From Phycisphaeraceae bacterium (GTDB taxonomy: Bacteria > Planctomycetota > Phycisphaerae > Phycisphaerales > UBA1924), in assembly GCA_020639155.1 (NCBI GenBank), contig JACKHF010000002.1:62001-126000 (forward strand): 64,000 nucleotides of DNA, written 5' to 3'. A model generated the notes under the pieces. It was not told where the DNA came from, made no database searches, and saw only the letters and a program-made list of their open reading frames with translations. Each line of letters starts with the position of its first letter. Position 1 is the first letter of the stretch. Below, piece by piece: positions 26,414-34,989 of this stretch. A program made the translations under genes and the position numbers.

Positions 26414-27475
26414 GGTGATATCGCGGAGTGTCAACAGTTCCGGTCTGGCGAACCCGAGGTCTTTCAGTTTCTTTATACCATCACTCATTTCAAGGCGTGG
26501 GAACGGTTTATCGGGGTGGAGCAGCTTATCAACCAATGCTCGCCCCATCGTCATGCCTGCAAGCGCGGTCTGCGATACTCTGGATTGCGAGAACGATGTG
26601 GATCGCAGCAGCATCGCGGTGACATCGTCGTTGTCGTCAGCGCCACCACGGAACTCGTTGAGCTTTGCAAGCAGTGACGGAATGAGTGATGTTGGGTTCG
26701 GATCGAGCGTGTTCATCAGATTCACAAGTCCCTGCTGACCAATGAACTCTCCGAATGGGGAACGTGCCTCGATCATCGAATCTGTATAAAGCAGCATAAG
26801 ATCGCCCGGCTCCATGTTCACGGTTGTTGCGGTGTAGGAGACAAGATCCGTAATACCGAGCGGAACATTGTTGGGTTGATGGGGTGCATTCACGGGCTGG
26901 GCCAGCGCTTCACCAACAATAAACTCCCATGCTCCTGTCTTTGAGCGATAGAGCAGCGGCTTTGGGTGCCCAGCGTTGCACAATATCATCTGATTGGTTG
27001 GAGCCCAGTAGGTGGCAGCGACAGCGGTTGCAAAGATGCCCGCTTCGGAGTGGGCGACAAACTCACGATTGAGCCCATGCACGAACCGTGTCATGTTCAC
27101 CTGGTTCGAGTGTTTCCGGAGCAGCGATGCAAGCGTCGATGTGACCTTTGCGACACTCTTGCCGTGCCCCGCAACATCAGCGACAAGAAGCCGCGAGATG
27201 CGCCCTGTGGCACAACTGGAGAGATAGTGGATATCTCCTCCTGCGTCTTCAGTATGGTTCTCGGTCTGTATGTTAGGGTCAGCAAACGGTTTGCTATAAA
27301 TCCAGGCATCCAGCCCCGGCATAACGAAAGCCGTATTTGTCGCAACATTGCCACCCCACACCTCCAGGCACTGCATATGCCGTGCTTCAATGGATTCGTC
27401 CGTTTTGGGGGTTTCTGCCATAATTTCAGACGGGTGGAGGGTACTGGTATCCGGTTTTCCGATCAGCATTTGCAT
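26408..27475 (-). CDS. SpoIIE/RsbU-type PP2C serine phosphatase
   Basis: From the ATG at 27475 the protein has 355 residues. GGDIHYLSSCATGRISRLLVADVAGHGKSVAKV is the metal-binding start of the SpoIIE fold, ATYWAPTNQMILCNAGHPKPLLY its centre, and LMLLYTDSMIEAR with DDNDDVTAML its end. Metal ligands (Asp in VADVAGHG, Asp in LYTDS, Asp in DDVT) are all there. No sensor domain (PAS, GAF, response regulator) precedes it, so the input must come from elsewhere. About 80 residues after the catalytic core are unassigned. It likely takes part in a partner-switching pathway. Confidence 0.85.
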   Translation of the reverse strand: MQMLIGKPDTSTLHPSEIMAETPKTDESIEARHMQCLEVWGGNVATNTAFVMPGLDAWIYSKPFADPNIQTENHTEDAGGDIHYLSSCATGRISRLLVADVAGHGKSVAKVTSTLASLLRKHSNQVNMTRFVHGLNREFVAHSEAGIFATAVAATYWAPTNQMILCNAGHPKPLLYRSKTGAWEFIVGEALAQPVNAPHQPNNVPLGITDLVSYTATTVNMEPGDLMLLYTDSMIEARSPFGEFIGQQGLVNLMNTLDPNPTSLIPSLLAKLNEFRGGADDNDDVTAMLLRSTSFSQSRVSQTALAGMTMGRALVDKLLHPDKPFPRLEMSDGIKKLKDLGFARPELLTLRDITS

Positions 27476-27730
27476 GGATTTTGCTCTGGCAGCGGTGCGA
27501 TGACACTGTGTCAATTGGATGGGGCAAGCAGGAAAGACGTGACGCTGCAAGCTCGCGAAAAAGAGATAGAGGGTGGAATTTTTTCGGGTGGTTGTGTTTC
27601 TTGCACGGATCTGGTGTATTCTTTTGCAGGTGACTCTGCCGGATTGCACAGGCAGGGGCCGAACCGACGGCGATTTTGGCCCGGGTCGAGACGGTTCAGA
27701 GCATGATGCGGGCACAGGATCGAGATAACG

Positions 27731-28144
27731 ATGAAACTGTATGTTGGGAACCTGCCATTCTCGGTAGGTGATGATGAACTCCGCCAGATGTTTGAATCAC
27801 ACGGTCAGATCGATTCCGCACAAGTTGTGATGGATCGCGAGACCGGTCGATCGCGCGGGTTCGGGTTTGTCCAGATGAACGATGATGGCGAAGCAAACGC
27901 TGCAATCGAGGCGCTCAATGGCTACTCGATGAATGGTCGCGCGCTGACAGTCAACCAGGCACGTGAACGCGCTGAACGCCCTAGTGGTGGTCGTGGCGGT
28001 TACGGTGGCGGCGGTGGTGGTCGTGGCGGCTATGGTGGTGGCGGCGGTGGTCGTGGCGGCTACGGTGGCGGCGGCGGTGGTCGTGGCGGCTACGGCGGCG
28101 GCGACCGTGGTGGCTACGGTGGCGGTGGCGATCGCGACTGGTAA
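27731..28144 (+). CDS. RRM RNA-binding protein with RGG/GGY tail
   Basis: This 137-residue protein has one RNA recognition motif: RNP-2 is LYVGNLPF (residues 3-10) and RNP-1 is RGFGFVQM (about 42-49). From residue 85 on, the chain is a repeat of RGGYGGGGGG ending in DRDW. Bacterial RRM proteins of this kind are known from cyanobacteria and other phyla, often cold induced. The tail is encoded by near-identical 30-base units. It stands alone and ends at a strong terminator. Confidence 0.92.
   Translation: MKLYVGNLPFSVGDDELRQMFESHGQIDSAQVVMDRETGRSRGFGFVQMNDDGEANAAIEALNGYSMNGRALTVNQARERAERPSGGRGGYGGGGGGRGGYGGGGGGRGGYGGGGGGRGGYGGGDRGGYGGGGDRDW
27985..28134 (+). repeat. Tandem 30-base coding repeat (RGGY tail)
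   Basis: About four copies of a unit of the type GGTCGTGGCGGCTACGGTGG plus ten more bases lie head to tail and encode the glycine-rich tail of the RRM protein. Copies differ at a few third positions. Such an array can change length by slippage. Confidence 0.85.
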
Positions 28145-28167
28145 TTCCACCAACATTGCAAACATAA

Positions 28168-28203
28168 AAAGCCCCGACTCGTATCGCACGAGTCGGGGCT
28201 TTT
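28168..28203. terminator. Strong bidirectional terminator
   Basis: AGCCCCGACTCGT pairs perfectly with ACGAGTCGGGGCT around ATCGC. AAAAA lies before it and TTTT after it, so it can end both the RRM gene (plus) and the TlpA gene (minus). Confidence 0.93.
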
Positions 28204-28228
28204 CATATTCATTCAAACAAAGAGATTC

Positions 28229-29401
28229 CTATTTTTCGCTGTTGTCGATGTCTACACGCTTGTAATCGTCAAGGCGCTTCCGCCAAGAGTTCTTGAGCGT
28301 TTCATAGGCCTTGATGTCTGCTACATCTGCACCATCCGATGGCGGCGTGGCCTCAAGAACGTTGATCGCTTCTGTCAGCATGTCGATTGCTTCTTCGGCT
28401 TTGCCGTCGACGTGCTTCGCCATTGCAGATGCAGCAAGGACACGCGCGTCTGACTTGCTGGCCTTCAGGACCGCTTGCGAGATCGCGATTGTTACGATGG
28501 CACGTGCGTTTTCATTCTTGGGTTCGTATGTGAGCAGCGCTTCTGCAACATCGGTCAATACGGGCGCGTTGTCCTTGTATGTCGATGTCACGAGTTGCTT
28601 CGCATAGACAAGCGTGTCGCGTGATCCGGGCGATTTCTGTGCAAGAATCGCTACTTTCTTTGCAGCCCATTCACCGAAATACTGTTCATCGATTTTGAGG
28701 ATACCGTTTGCGCCAGCAAGTGCGCGTGTCCATTGCTTCGCTTTGATCGCTTCGTTCGTTTTCTCGATGATCGGTGCTGCTTTCTCATCGAGTTCTGCAT
28801 TCCGTGCGATGTGATCAGTGACTTGTTTGCTTCCAACACGTGTAGCATATTGGCTGGCAAGGTTCTGGACAATGCCGTCCATCTGCATCGGATGGCCCAT
28901 CCATGCGATCCTGCCATCATAATCAACAACGAAGGCGGACGGAATGCTGTTGCGTCCTGCCGCTTTCATCCACTCGATCGCCATGGCGCCATGTTTGGGA
29001 TCGTTCTTGTCGATCACCTTGTCTACAGCAACCCGGTACTGCATCAGATCGCCGCCCGACTTCCCGCGTGTCGCTCCACTTCCATTCTGCATGAATGGTT
29101 TCACTTTGCGTGGATCGTCCCAAATATTCACGCCAATGACGACAAGCCCCTCGTCCTTGTACTGCTCCTGCAACTCTGAGACGTGCGGCATGCCAGCGAT
29201 ACATGGGCCGCACCATGTTGCCCAGAACTCAACAATGTAATAGTTGTCTGAACTGAACTCTGTGACAGGTTCGCCCTTTGCCCATGTATCCACGGAAATG
29301 GCGGGAGCCTTGTCTCCAACTTTGAGCGATTGGGCGATAGCTGGCGAAACAGCAACAAGGGCCACTGAGCAGAGTGTGAACAATGTATTTCGAATCAGCA
29401 T
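28229..29401 (-). CDS. TlpA-type secreted thioredoxin-fold protein
   Basis: This 390-residue protein has a signal peptide (LFTLCSVALVAVSPAIAQ) and a TlpA/ResA domain with the active site WCGPC (Cys64, Cys67) and the cis-proline region SIPSAFVVDYDGRIAWMGHP. About 190 residues of helical sequence follow, probably TPR-like. Such proteins reduce disulfides outside the cytoplasmic membrane. The thioredoxin part is very close to the second and third units of the next gene upstream, so the two arose by duplication. Confidence 0.88.
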   Translation of the reverse strand: MLIRNTLFTLCSVALVAVSPAIAQSLKVGDKAPAISVDTWAKGEPVTEFSSDNYYIVEFWATWCGPCIAGMPHVSELQEQYKDEGLVVIGVNIWDDPRKVKPFMQNGSGATRGKSGGDLMQYRVAVDKVIDKNDPKHGAMAIEWMKAAGRNSIPSAFVVDYDGRIAWMGHPMQMDGIVQNLASQYATRVGSKQVTDHIARNAELDEKAAPIIEKTNEAIKAKQWTRALAGANGILKIDEQYFGEWAAKKVAILAQKSPGSRDTLVYAKQLVTSTYKDNAPVLTDVAEALLTYEPKNENARAIVTIAISQAVLKASKSDARVLAASAMAKHVDGKAEEAIDMLTEAINVLEATPPSDGADVADIKAYETLKNSWRKRLDDYKRVDIDNSEK

Positions 29402-29478
29402 GCGCGATCCTCCAGATGGATATGAGTCTCAGTGTATTGTACAACAGCGGACTGGTGAATCAGATTCCGATTTGTATG

Positions 29479-29510
29479 AAAAAACCGCCCAGCACACACA
29501 TGCCAGGCGG
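29479..29510 (-). terminator. Terminator after the triple thioredoxin gene
   Basis: On the minus strand CCGCCTGGCA is followed by TGCTGGGCGG with one mismatch and then TTTTTT. It lies 29 bases after the stop at 29539. Confidence 0.75.
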
Positions 29511-29538
29511 GTAGATTTCGGACGTATGCATCACGTCA

Positions 29539-32037
29539 TTACATATTCTCGCGATAGAAGCGGATGCGGCCTTCGAGCTCCTCTTCGAACGTGCCGCCAC
29601 GTGCGAACGAGCACGCGCGCTCCTGAATGCGGAGCGCACGAACCTTGTCACCCATGTCCCAGTAGACCTTCGCGAGTGTGTCCAGTGCTGCTGGATTTGT
29701 GTTGTCGGTCGCTTTGCATGCGAACTGTGCAGCACGGAGCGCAAGATCCAGATCCTGTTTCTCTGGCATTGCTTCGGGATCAACGATTGTCCACGCAATC
29801 ATGTTTGTTGCGAGCCAGCTCTCATTGATTGTTGTGCCGAGCACAGCGTTGCCCAGTGCGTAGGCATCAGAGTAGTTCTTGTCTTCCATCATCGCGATGA
29901 ACTTCTGCTGCGCGAGTGTGCCAGCCACTGTTGCATCCTGCTGTGCAAGTTTGACGATGGCATCAATGCCCTGCTTCGTTTCGCCAGCAGTGAAGAGTTT
30001 GTTGATGTCTCCGGTGCTGAGCCCTTCCTTGCCGCGTGCTTCTTCAGCGGCCTTTGCCTTTGCAGCAGCTTCTGCACGTTCGGCAGCGGCTTTCTTTGCA
30101 GTTTCTTGTGATTCCTTGAAGTCGTTGCTTGCTTTCTTAATGTCCCATGTGCCATCAACGATTGCTTCGAGGGGTTTGTCCATCTGAGCAGGGTGTCCGA
30201 CCCACGCGATACGGCTGTCACCATCGACGATAAAAGCGGTTGGGATGGAGTTACGTCCCGCTGCTTTCATCCAGTTTGTTGCCATAAGACCGTTGCGAAG
30301 ATTGTCTTTGTCGTGCTTTTCTTCGATTGCCACGGTGTACTGCATGAGCTCATTGCCGCGCTTTTCCATGAACGGCGCGACAGCCTTTGGGTCCTCGTAG
30401 GCATTTACACCAATCACACGCACACCCTTGTCGGCAAAGTTCTTTTGAATCTCGGAAACGTGCGGCATGCCAGCGATACACGGGCCGCACCATGTTGCCC
30501 AGAACTCGACCACATACACACGACCGGATTCAAACCCTGTGATCGGATCACCCTTCACAAACTCGGCAAGATGAAGCTCCGGTGCCTTGTCGCCGACAGC
30601 GAGGGTGTCGGGGTCGCTGAGCTTGGGGGTCTGTTCCTTCTGCTGAGGCTTTTCTTCAGCTTTCTTCTCTTGTTTATCATCATTCTTCGCAGCTTCCTCA
30701 GCGGCCTTTTTTGCACGCTCTTCGGTCGCCTTCTTGCGATCCTCTGCGCGTTTGATACGCGCAGCTTCAAACTCCTGCTTTGCAGTATCAATATTCCATT
30801 CCCCAGCAACGATCTGCTTCAGTGGCTCGTCGATGCGGGTGGGATGTCCGATCCACGCGATGGTGCCAGTGCCGTCGATGATAAACGAACTTGGGATGCC
30901 GGTCTGGCCCGCAGCATTCATCCAGTTCTTTGCCATCAAGCCGCGACGGATGTCATCGGGATTGTCCTTTGTTTCGATTGCGACGGTGTACTCCATCATG
31001 GAATCGCCCGAAGGTTTGCCGTCTCGCTCCTTCATGAACGGCTCAACGTTCTTTGGATCGTCCCAGATGTTCACACCCATGACGTGGACACCCTTCTCCT
31101 TGTATTCCTTCTGCACTTCGGACAGATGGGGCATGCCGGAAATGCACGGGCCACACCATGTCGCCCAGAACTCGACGACATGCACACGACCGGACTCAAA
31201 GCCTGTGATCGGTTCGCCCTTTACAAACTCAGCGAGATGAAGCTCTGGCGCTTTGTCACCAACAGTGAGTGTCCAGCCGTACTCGTCAGGATCCGCTTTC
31301 TTTGTTTCTTTCTTTGCAGTGTCAACTGCAGCGACAATCTTGGCTGGTTTTACAGCTTCAGGATCCTTGACAACCGGCTTTGCTTCTTCCTTTGACTTAA
31401 CAGCGATATGAGCCTCGGTGCTGCCAGCGGGTTCGTCATCGCTGCCGACTGTCACAATTGTGCCGCCAGTCGTGCCGGAATCAGTAAATGTCTCATCACC
31501 ATCAACTGCAGAACGAAGCTCATCGAAGAACCGCTGATGATGCGGGTTTCCAATCCAGACAACATTTTCATTGCGATCAACGATAAAGGCGACTGGAGCG
31601 CTGGGGCGTCCTGCAGCCCACGCCCACTCATCGAATGCTTCACGATCAGCATCGCATCCAACGGGGAACTTGATGTTGGTTTTTTCGCAGTTTGCAAAGG
31701 CTTCGACGGATGCTTCAGGATTCTTCGCGCACTCCATCGACGCGATACCGACAACGTTCACGCCGAGTTCTTCCTGTGCACGGTTCAGAAGTGGAATCGC
31801 TCGCTGGCTGACCGAAGAGTTTGACTTGAGGAACGCAACAACCGTGACCTTGTCGGAAGAGAATGCTGGTGAGTTATCACAATGGAACCATTTGCTTGCT
31901 GAGAGATCAGGTGCACGATCACCAATATGCAGATCATTCATACCCAGTGCGGAGGATGCAGCCAGAGCAGAACCCGCGACTGCACAGAGTTTCAGACTGC
32001 TAAGACGGTGTGTCCGATTGATGGTCTTGCGTGACAT
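29539..32037 (-). CDS. Secreted protein with three tandem thioredoxin-fold domains
   Basis: This 832-residue protein has a signal peptide and three thioredoxin-fold units. Unit 1 (about 37-178) lacks the CxxC pair: the active-site loop reads KSNSSVS, while the cis-proline region PSAPVAFIVDRNENVVWIG is kept. Units 2 and 3 are TlpA-type with WCGPC at 295-298 and 517-520 and are highly alike. A Lys/Glu/Ala-rich linker (about 425-475) separates them. About 160 residues with TPR-like helices follow unit 3. It is transcribed ahead of the related single-domain gene, but a terminator lies between. Units 2 and 3 probably exchange disulfides; unit 1 may bind a partner or be structural. Confidence 0.87.
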   Translation of the reverse strand: MSRKTINRTHRLSSLKLCAVAGSALAASSALGMNDLHIGDRAPDLSASKWFHCDNSPAFSSDKVTVVAFLKSNSSVSQRAIPLLNRAQEELGVNVVGIASMECAKNPEASVEAFANCEKTNIKFPVGCDADREAFDEWAWAAGRPSAPVAFIVDRNENVVWIGNPHHQRFFDELRSAVDGDETFTDSGTTGGTIVTVGSDDEPAGSTEAHIAVKSKEEAKPVVKDPEAVKPAKIVAAVDTAKKETKKADPDEYGWTLTVGDKAPELHLAEFVKGEPITGFESGRVHVVEFWATWCGPCISGMPHLSEVQKEYKEKGVHVMGVNIWDDPKNVEPFMKERDGKPSGDSMMEYTVAIETKDNPDDIRRGLMAKNWMNAAGQTGIPSSFIIDGTGTIAWIGHPTRIDEPLKQIVAGEWNIDTAKQEFEAARIKRAEDRKKATEERAKKAAEEAAKNDDKQEKKAEEKPQQKEQTPKLSDPDTLAVGDKAPELHLAEFVKGDPITGFESGRVYVVEFWATWCGPCIAGMPHVSEIQKNFADKGVRVIGVNAYEDPKAVAPFMEKRGNELMQYTVAIEEKHDKDNLRNGLMATNWMKAAGRNSIPTAFIVDGDSRIAWVGHPAQMDKPLEAIVDGTWDIKKASNDFKESQETAKKAAAERAEAAAKAKAAEEARGKEGLSTGDINKLFTAGETKQGIDAIVKLAQQDATVAGTLAQQKFIAMMEDKNYSDAYALGNAVLGTTINESWLATNMIAWTIVDPEAMPEKQDLDLALRAAQFACKATDNTNPAALDTLAKVYWDMGDKVRALRIQERACSFARGGTFEEELEGRIRFYRENM

Positions 32038-32285
32038 AATCTGCTCCGTGAAAATCGTGGTGTGATGTGGTGCGTGGCGGATTGGAACGCTCTCCTCAAC
32101 AGAGCGCCCAGCACATCGCGCACATAGGATACACGATGTACAGCCTTTGTTGGCTGTTTCTTTGCTGTTTTGACAGTTGGAAGCAGGAATTTGTGCTGAA
32201 TCTGAATCTGCTGGGTGGTCTCAGGACAGAAGCAGGTCACTTTGGATGGAACGAACGAGTCTCATTGTGAGTTCGTACTGTGTTG

Positions 32286-33296
32286 ATGTCGGAACAGTTG
32301 CCCGAGGCGATCCGTAATGGTTCGTACTATGATCGGGTTCATATGGTTGGCTCTCTTGAACAATCCCGATCGCACACCATTGTGCTTGCGCTACTTGCGA
32401 GCGTTCTGCTGCATGCTTCCATGGTTCTGATAGCGTTCCGGGTTCCAGCGAGTCTGGTGGTCTCCTCGGATATTCCCGAGATCGCCCACAACACCCAACT
32501 CGTCAAACTCGGTGAGGCCAAGCCCTCTCCAATCAAGGTGACATGGCTGGGCGCTACCGAGGAGAGCGAGCATCAGGTAACGAAGTCGTCGACAACACAA
32601 ATGGAACAGGACATCGGGGGCGAGCTTTCAGAGTCTGTTGAGGTAGAGCAATCACAAGCAGAACTGGTGCAGCAAGCAAAGCCGATCGACATTCGGTTGA
32701 CCGTGTCCGCTCAGGCATTGGCAGAGGAACTGGCAAAGACGACCGATGTCATGACATCGCTTGCTGAGCGGCTCGCGCTGGCTGTCACAAAGCAACTGGC
32801 AACAGCTCAGGAACAACTCGAACAGCAGCGCAACCAAGCTGAGAAGGAGCAGGCGCAACGGGAACGTGAGCAGCAACAGCGGGAAGACGCCGAACGCACC
32901 GCACTGGTTCAGCAGGCAAACCCCCCTTCCGGGAATGAGGGGCCGGGGAACGGTTCTCGTGAGTCGGACGCATCCAGCGAGAATGAACCACTCCGATGGG
33001 AACCCGGAAAACCGTTGAGCGCCGAAGGTGTCCGAATAACAACGTACAAGCCGAAGTTCACGACAACAACACTCCTGTCAACAAGCCCCTCAAACCCCAT
33101 CGTTGATATCACGTTCGGAAGCAATGGGGAGGTTGTGCGCAGAGGTGTGAGGTTCGTCGGTCGGGGGACTGGATACCCCGATGTGGATCGACCGCTCATT
33201 GAGGCGATGTACCTCTGGAAAGCGACAGGCCGAAAGATAGATGAACTCCGTGAAACGGAAACCCTGTCGATAAAGATTCTGGTTATTCTGAGGTGA
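32286..33296 (+). CDS. TonB-like energy transducer
   Basis: From the ATG at 32286 the protein has 336 residues. One membrane span near 32-52 follows a cytoplasmic start that contains SRSH, a position where TonB has its conserved histidine. A Gln/Glu-rich coiled coil lies near 150-200. The last 70 residues (PIVDITFGSNGEVVRRGVRFVGRGTGYPDVDRPLIEAMYLWKATG) follow the TonB C-domain pattern. It is not linked to an ExbBD pair; the only one in the window is at 17.8-19.5 kb. The next gene begins one base after its stop. Confidence 0.7.
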   Translation: MSEQLPEAIRNGSYYDRVHMVGSLEQSRSHTIVLALLASVLLHASMVLIAFRVPASLVVSSDIPEIAHNTQLVKLGEAKPSPIKVTWLGATEESEHQVTKSSTTQMEQDIGGELSESVEVEQSQAELVQQAKPIDIRLTVSAQALAEELAKTTDVMTSLAERLALAVTKQLATAQEQLEQQRNQAEKEQAQREREQQQREDAERTALVQQANPPSGNEGPGNGSRESDASSENEPLRWEPGKPLSAEGVRITTYKPKFTTTTLLSTSPSNPIVDITFGSNGEVVRRGVRFVGRGTGYPDVDRPLIEAMYLWKATGRKIDELRETETLSIKILVILR

Positions 33297-33297
33297 G

Positions 33298-33963
33298 ATG
33301 TCCATTCCTGCTTTGACATCAAGTCAGCCAGTGTTGTCGTGCATCGCGTGCACGATTTTGGCCTACTCGTGTGCTGCACAGGTGGGTACTCCAAAGACGG
33401 TGCCACAGGGTCTTGGCGATATCTCGCCGATTGATGCACCGCTGTATGTCGATCTCTCCGTTGATCTTCGTCAGGAGGATAACTGGTCGAAGGTGTATCG
33501 TGGCATCCGCATTGATGCGTTCGGACGCAAGATTCCATTTCTTGCGAGAAAATCCGGTGCTGTGACGGCGGTCTTTGATCAGTCAGAATACGCGCTACTG
33601 CAGCAGGAAGATCAATCGTATGTGATGGCGCTGCCACCGCTGGATACCACGTATTACCTTGGCGATCTGCCTGACAACATGACAATCGATACGTCCGGAT
33701 CGTGGCTCGGATGGTACGAGATGTCGAAGTCCGAACGGCAACTCTCACCAATGACGCAGGAGCGGCGCGTTGTGCCTGTGCCACGTGATCCGTGGGCTGA
33801 AGTGAAGGCAACTGAAGCTGCTGCAGAACAGAGCGCTGATCGCCCGGTGTATGAAGTGCCGGTTCGAGGCTATATGTCCGATCCTGCGTATCGGCAGGAA
33901 CGTTTGAACCAGCTTATTGATCGTGCAGCACGTGCAGAACAGAACTTTCTGCATCACTCATGA
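33298..33963 (+). CDS. Secreted protein of unknown function, coupled to TonB-like gene
   Basis: This 221-residue protein has a signal peptide (VLSCIACTILAYSCAAQ). The middle (about 50-150) is strand-rich, with LYVDLSVDLRQ and YRGIRIDAFGRKIPFLARKSGAVTAVFDQSEYALL, and the C-terminus is helical and charged. I recognise no family. Its start one base after the TonB-like stop suggests joint translation. It overlaps the convergent lipoprotein gene by ten bases. Confidence 0.68.
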   Translation: MSIPALTSSQPVLSCIACTILAYSCAAQVGTPKTVPQGLGDISPIDAPLYVDLSVDLRQEDNWSKVYRGIRIDAFGRKIPFLARKSGAVTAVFDQSEYALLQQEDQSYVMALPPLDTTYYLGDLPDNMTIDTSGSWLGWYEMSKSERQLSPMTQERRVVPVPRDPWAEVKATEAAAEQSADRPVYEVPVRGYMSDPAYRQERLNQLIDRAARAEQNFLHHS

Positions 33964-34814
33964 CGCGGTGGGAGTGTTGGTTTGATCGAGATCGGCGTCT
34001 CACCTCGCAGTCGCAGCGCAAGGTCTGTAATCACCCTGCCATCCCAGACGATCTGGAAGTGCGATGCGATTATCCACCCGCTCACCCAGTAAGGCAGGTG
34101 CCCCTGAGGGTACGTTCTTCGTGATCCAACAATCTTGTCCTCAAGAACAGCGTAGCAGACGAGTTCGTACTCGTTTCGCTTGAGCGCTTCATCAAGATAG
34201 GTGAGCAGCTTTGAACCGCGGGTCATGTCGCGAACCGCGGATGATGTTGTACCGAAATCTGCGAGTACTGCGCCAGTGTGTGGCGATGCAAGCGTGTAAA
34301 GCGTATGGATACGAAGTCGCTTTCGTTGATTGCAACGGCATGTTGAGCCGCAGGAGCATGGCATCGGATCTGTTGCTGCCAGCCGGGCGACGATACCTCC
34401 CATCGAGTATCCGATGACATCGACCTCGGTTGTCCAGTTTGGATCGCTGCTCGGCCAGTGTTTCTCAACGTTTTTCACAGCACGCTCAGCTAGATCGGGG
34501 ATCGATGTCGCAAACGGGTAGGACATCACAAGGATCTGGTCATCTGGAATGTGGGCAAGCGCCTGGAGACGCACCCCAAGCACATCGGCAGCGATCCATG
34601 GCGATCGATACCCGCTCAGAATGACCAGCGGTCGAGGTCGATCAACGTGCTCCTGCTCCATCCGGAGCATTTCTTCCCTGACCAGTTCACGGGTTGCAGG
34701 AAAGTCCGGATTCCAGTATGGCACGGTGATACAACCCTGCAGAGCACCAAAGCACAGCACGAGCAGCGGAACGCGAAGAGATCGGACAGCGTGGTGGAAT
34801 ACCCATTTCAACAA
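33954..34814 (-). CDS. Lipoprotein alpha/beta hydrolase (lipase-like)
   Basis: This 286-residue protein has a lipoprotein signal peptide with lipobox ALQGC (Cys28). The nucleophile elbow GYSMGG is near residue 135 and is followed by ARLAATDP. A second block LASPHTGAVLADFG is typical of PGAP1- and LipA-like hydrolases. Directly after the elbow helix comes an odd insert, PCSCGSTCRCNQRKR, with four cysteines in a C-x-C-x3-C-x-C pattern. The enzyme should sit on a membrane face and hydrolyse an ester or act on a lipid. Confidence 0.78.
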   Translation of the reverse strand: MLKWVFHHAVRSLRVPLLVLCFGALQGCITVPYWNPDFPATRELVREEMLRMEQEHVDRPRPLVILSGYRSPWIAADVLGVRLQALAHIPDDQILVMSYPFATSIPDLAERAVKNVEKHWPSSDPNWTTEVDVIGYSMGGIVARLAATDPMPCSCGSTCRCNQRKRLRIHTLYTLASPHTGAVLADFGTTSSAVRDMTRGSKLLTYLDEALKRNEYELVCYAVLEDKIVGSRRTYPQGHLPYWVSGWIIASHFQIVWDGRVITDLALRLRGETPISIKPTLPPRHE

Positions 34815-34989
34815 GTTGCTCCAAACTCAGCACTTTGTTATCAGGAACATCGGGTGTATCGCAACTTGCTTGCGCAGTGTACTGTTTGTGGGATCCGATG
34901 CATCCAACCGATGTGAAACGAAACCCACGCAATCTCGAATCGTATGGCTGGCAGACCGCAAACCAGCAGTGCAGTGTGGAGGACATGTG

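Noticed and set aside
27985..28134. Tandem repeats as a CRISPR array
   Set aside because: The units are contiguous without spacers and lie inside a coding frame for a glycine-rich tail.
27963..28265. Open frame encoding an Ala/Val-rich protein over the RGG repeat
   Set aside because: It is an out-of-frame reading of a GC-rich codon repeat and extends through the terminator.
30193..31395. A 400-codon open frame on the plus strand opposite the triple thioredoxin gene
   Set aside because: It is antisense to a well-supported gene, and its internal repeats only mirror the duplicated thioredoxin units. It has no ribosome site or recognisable domain.
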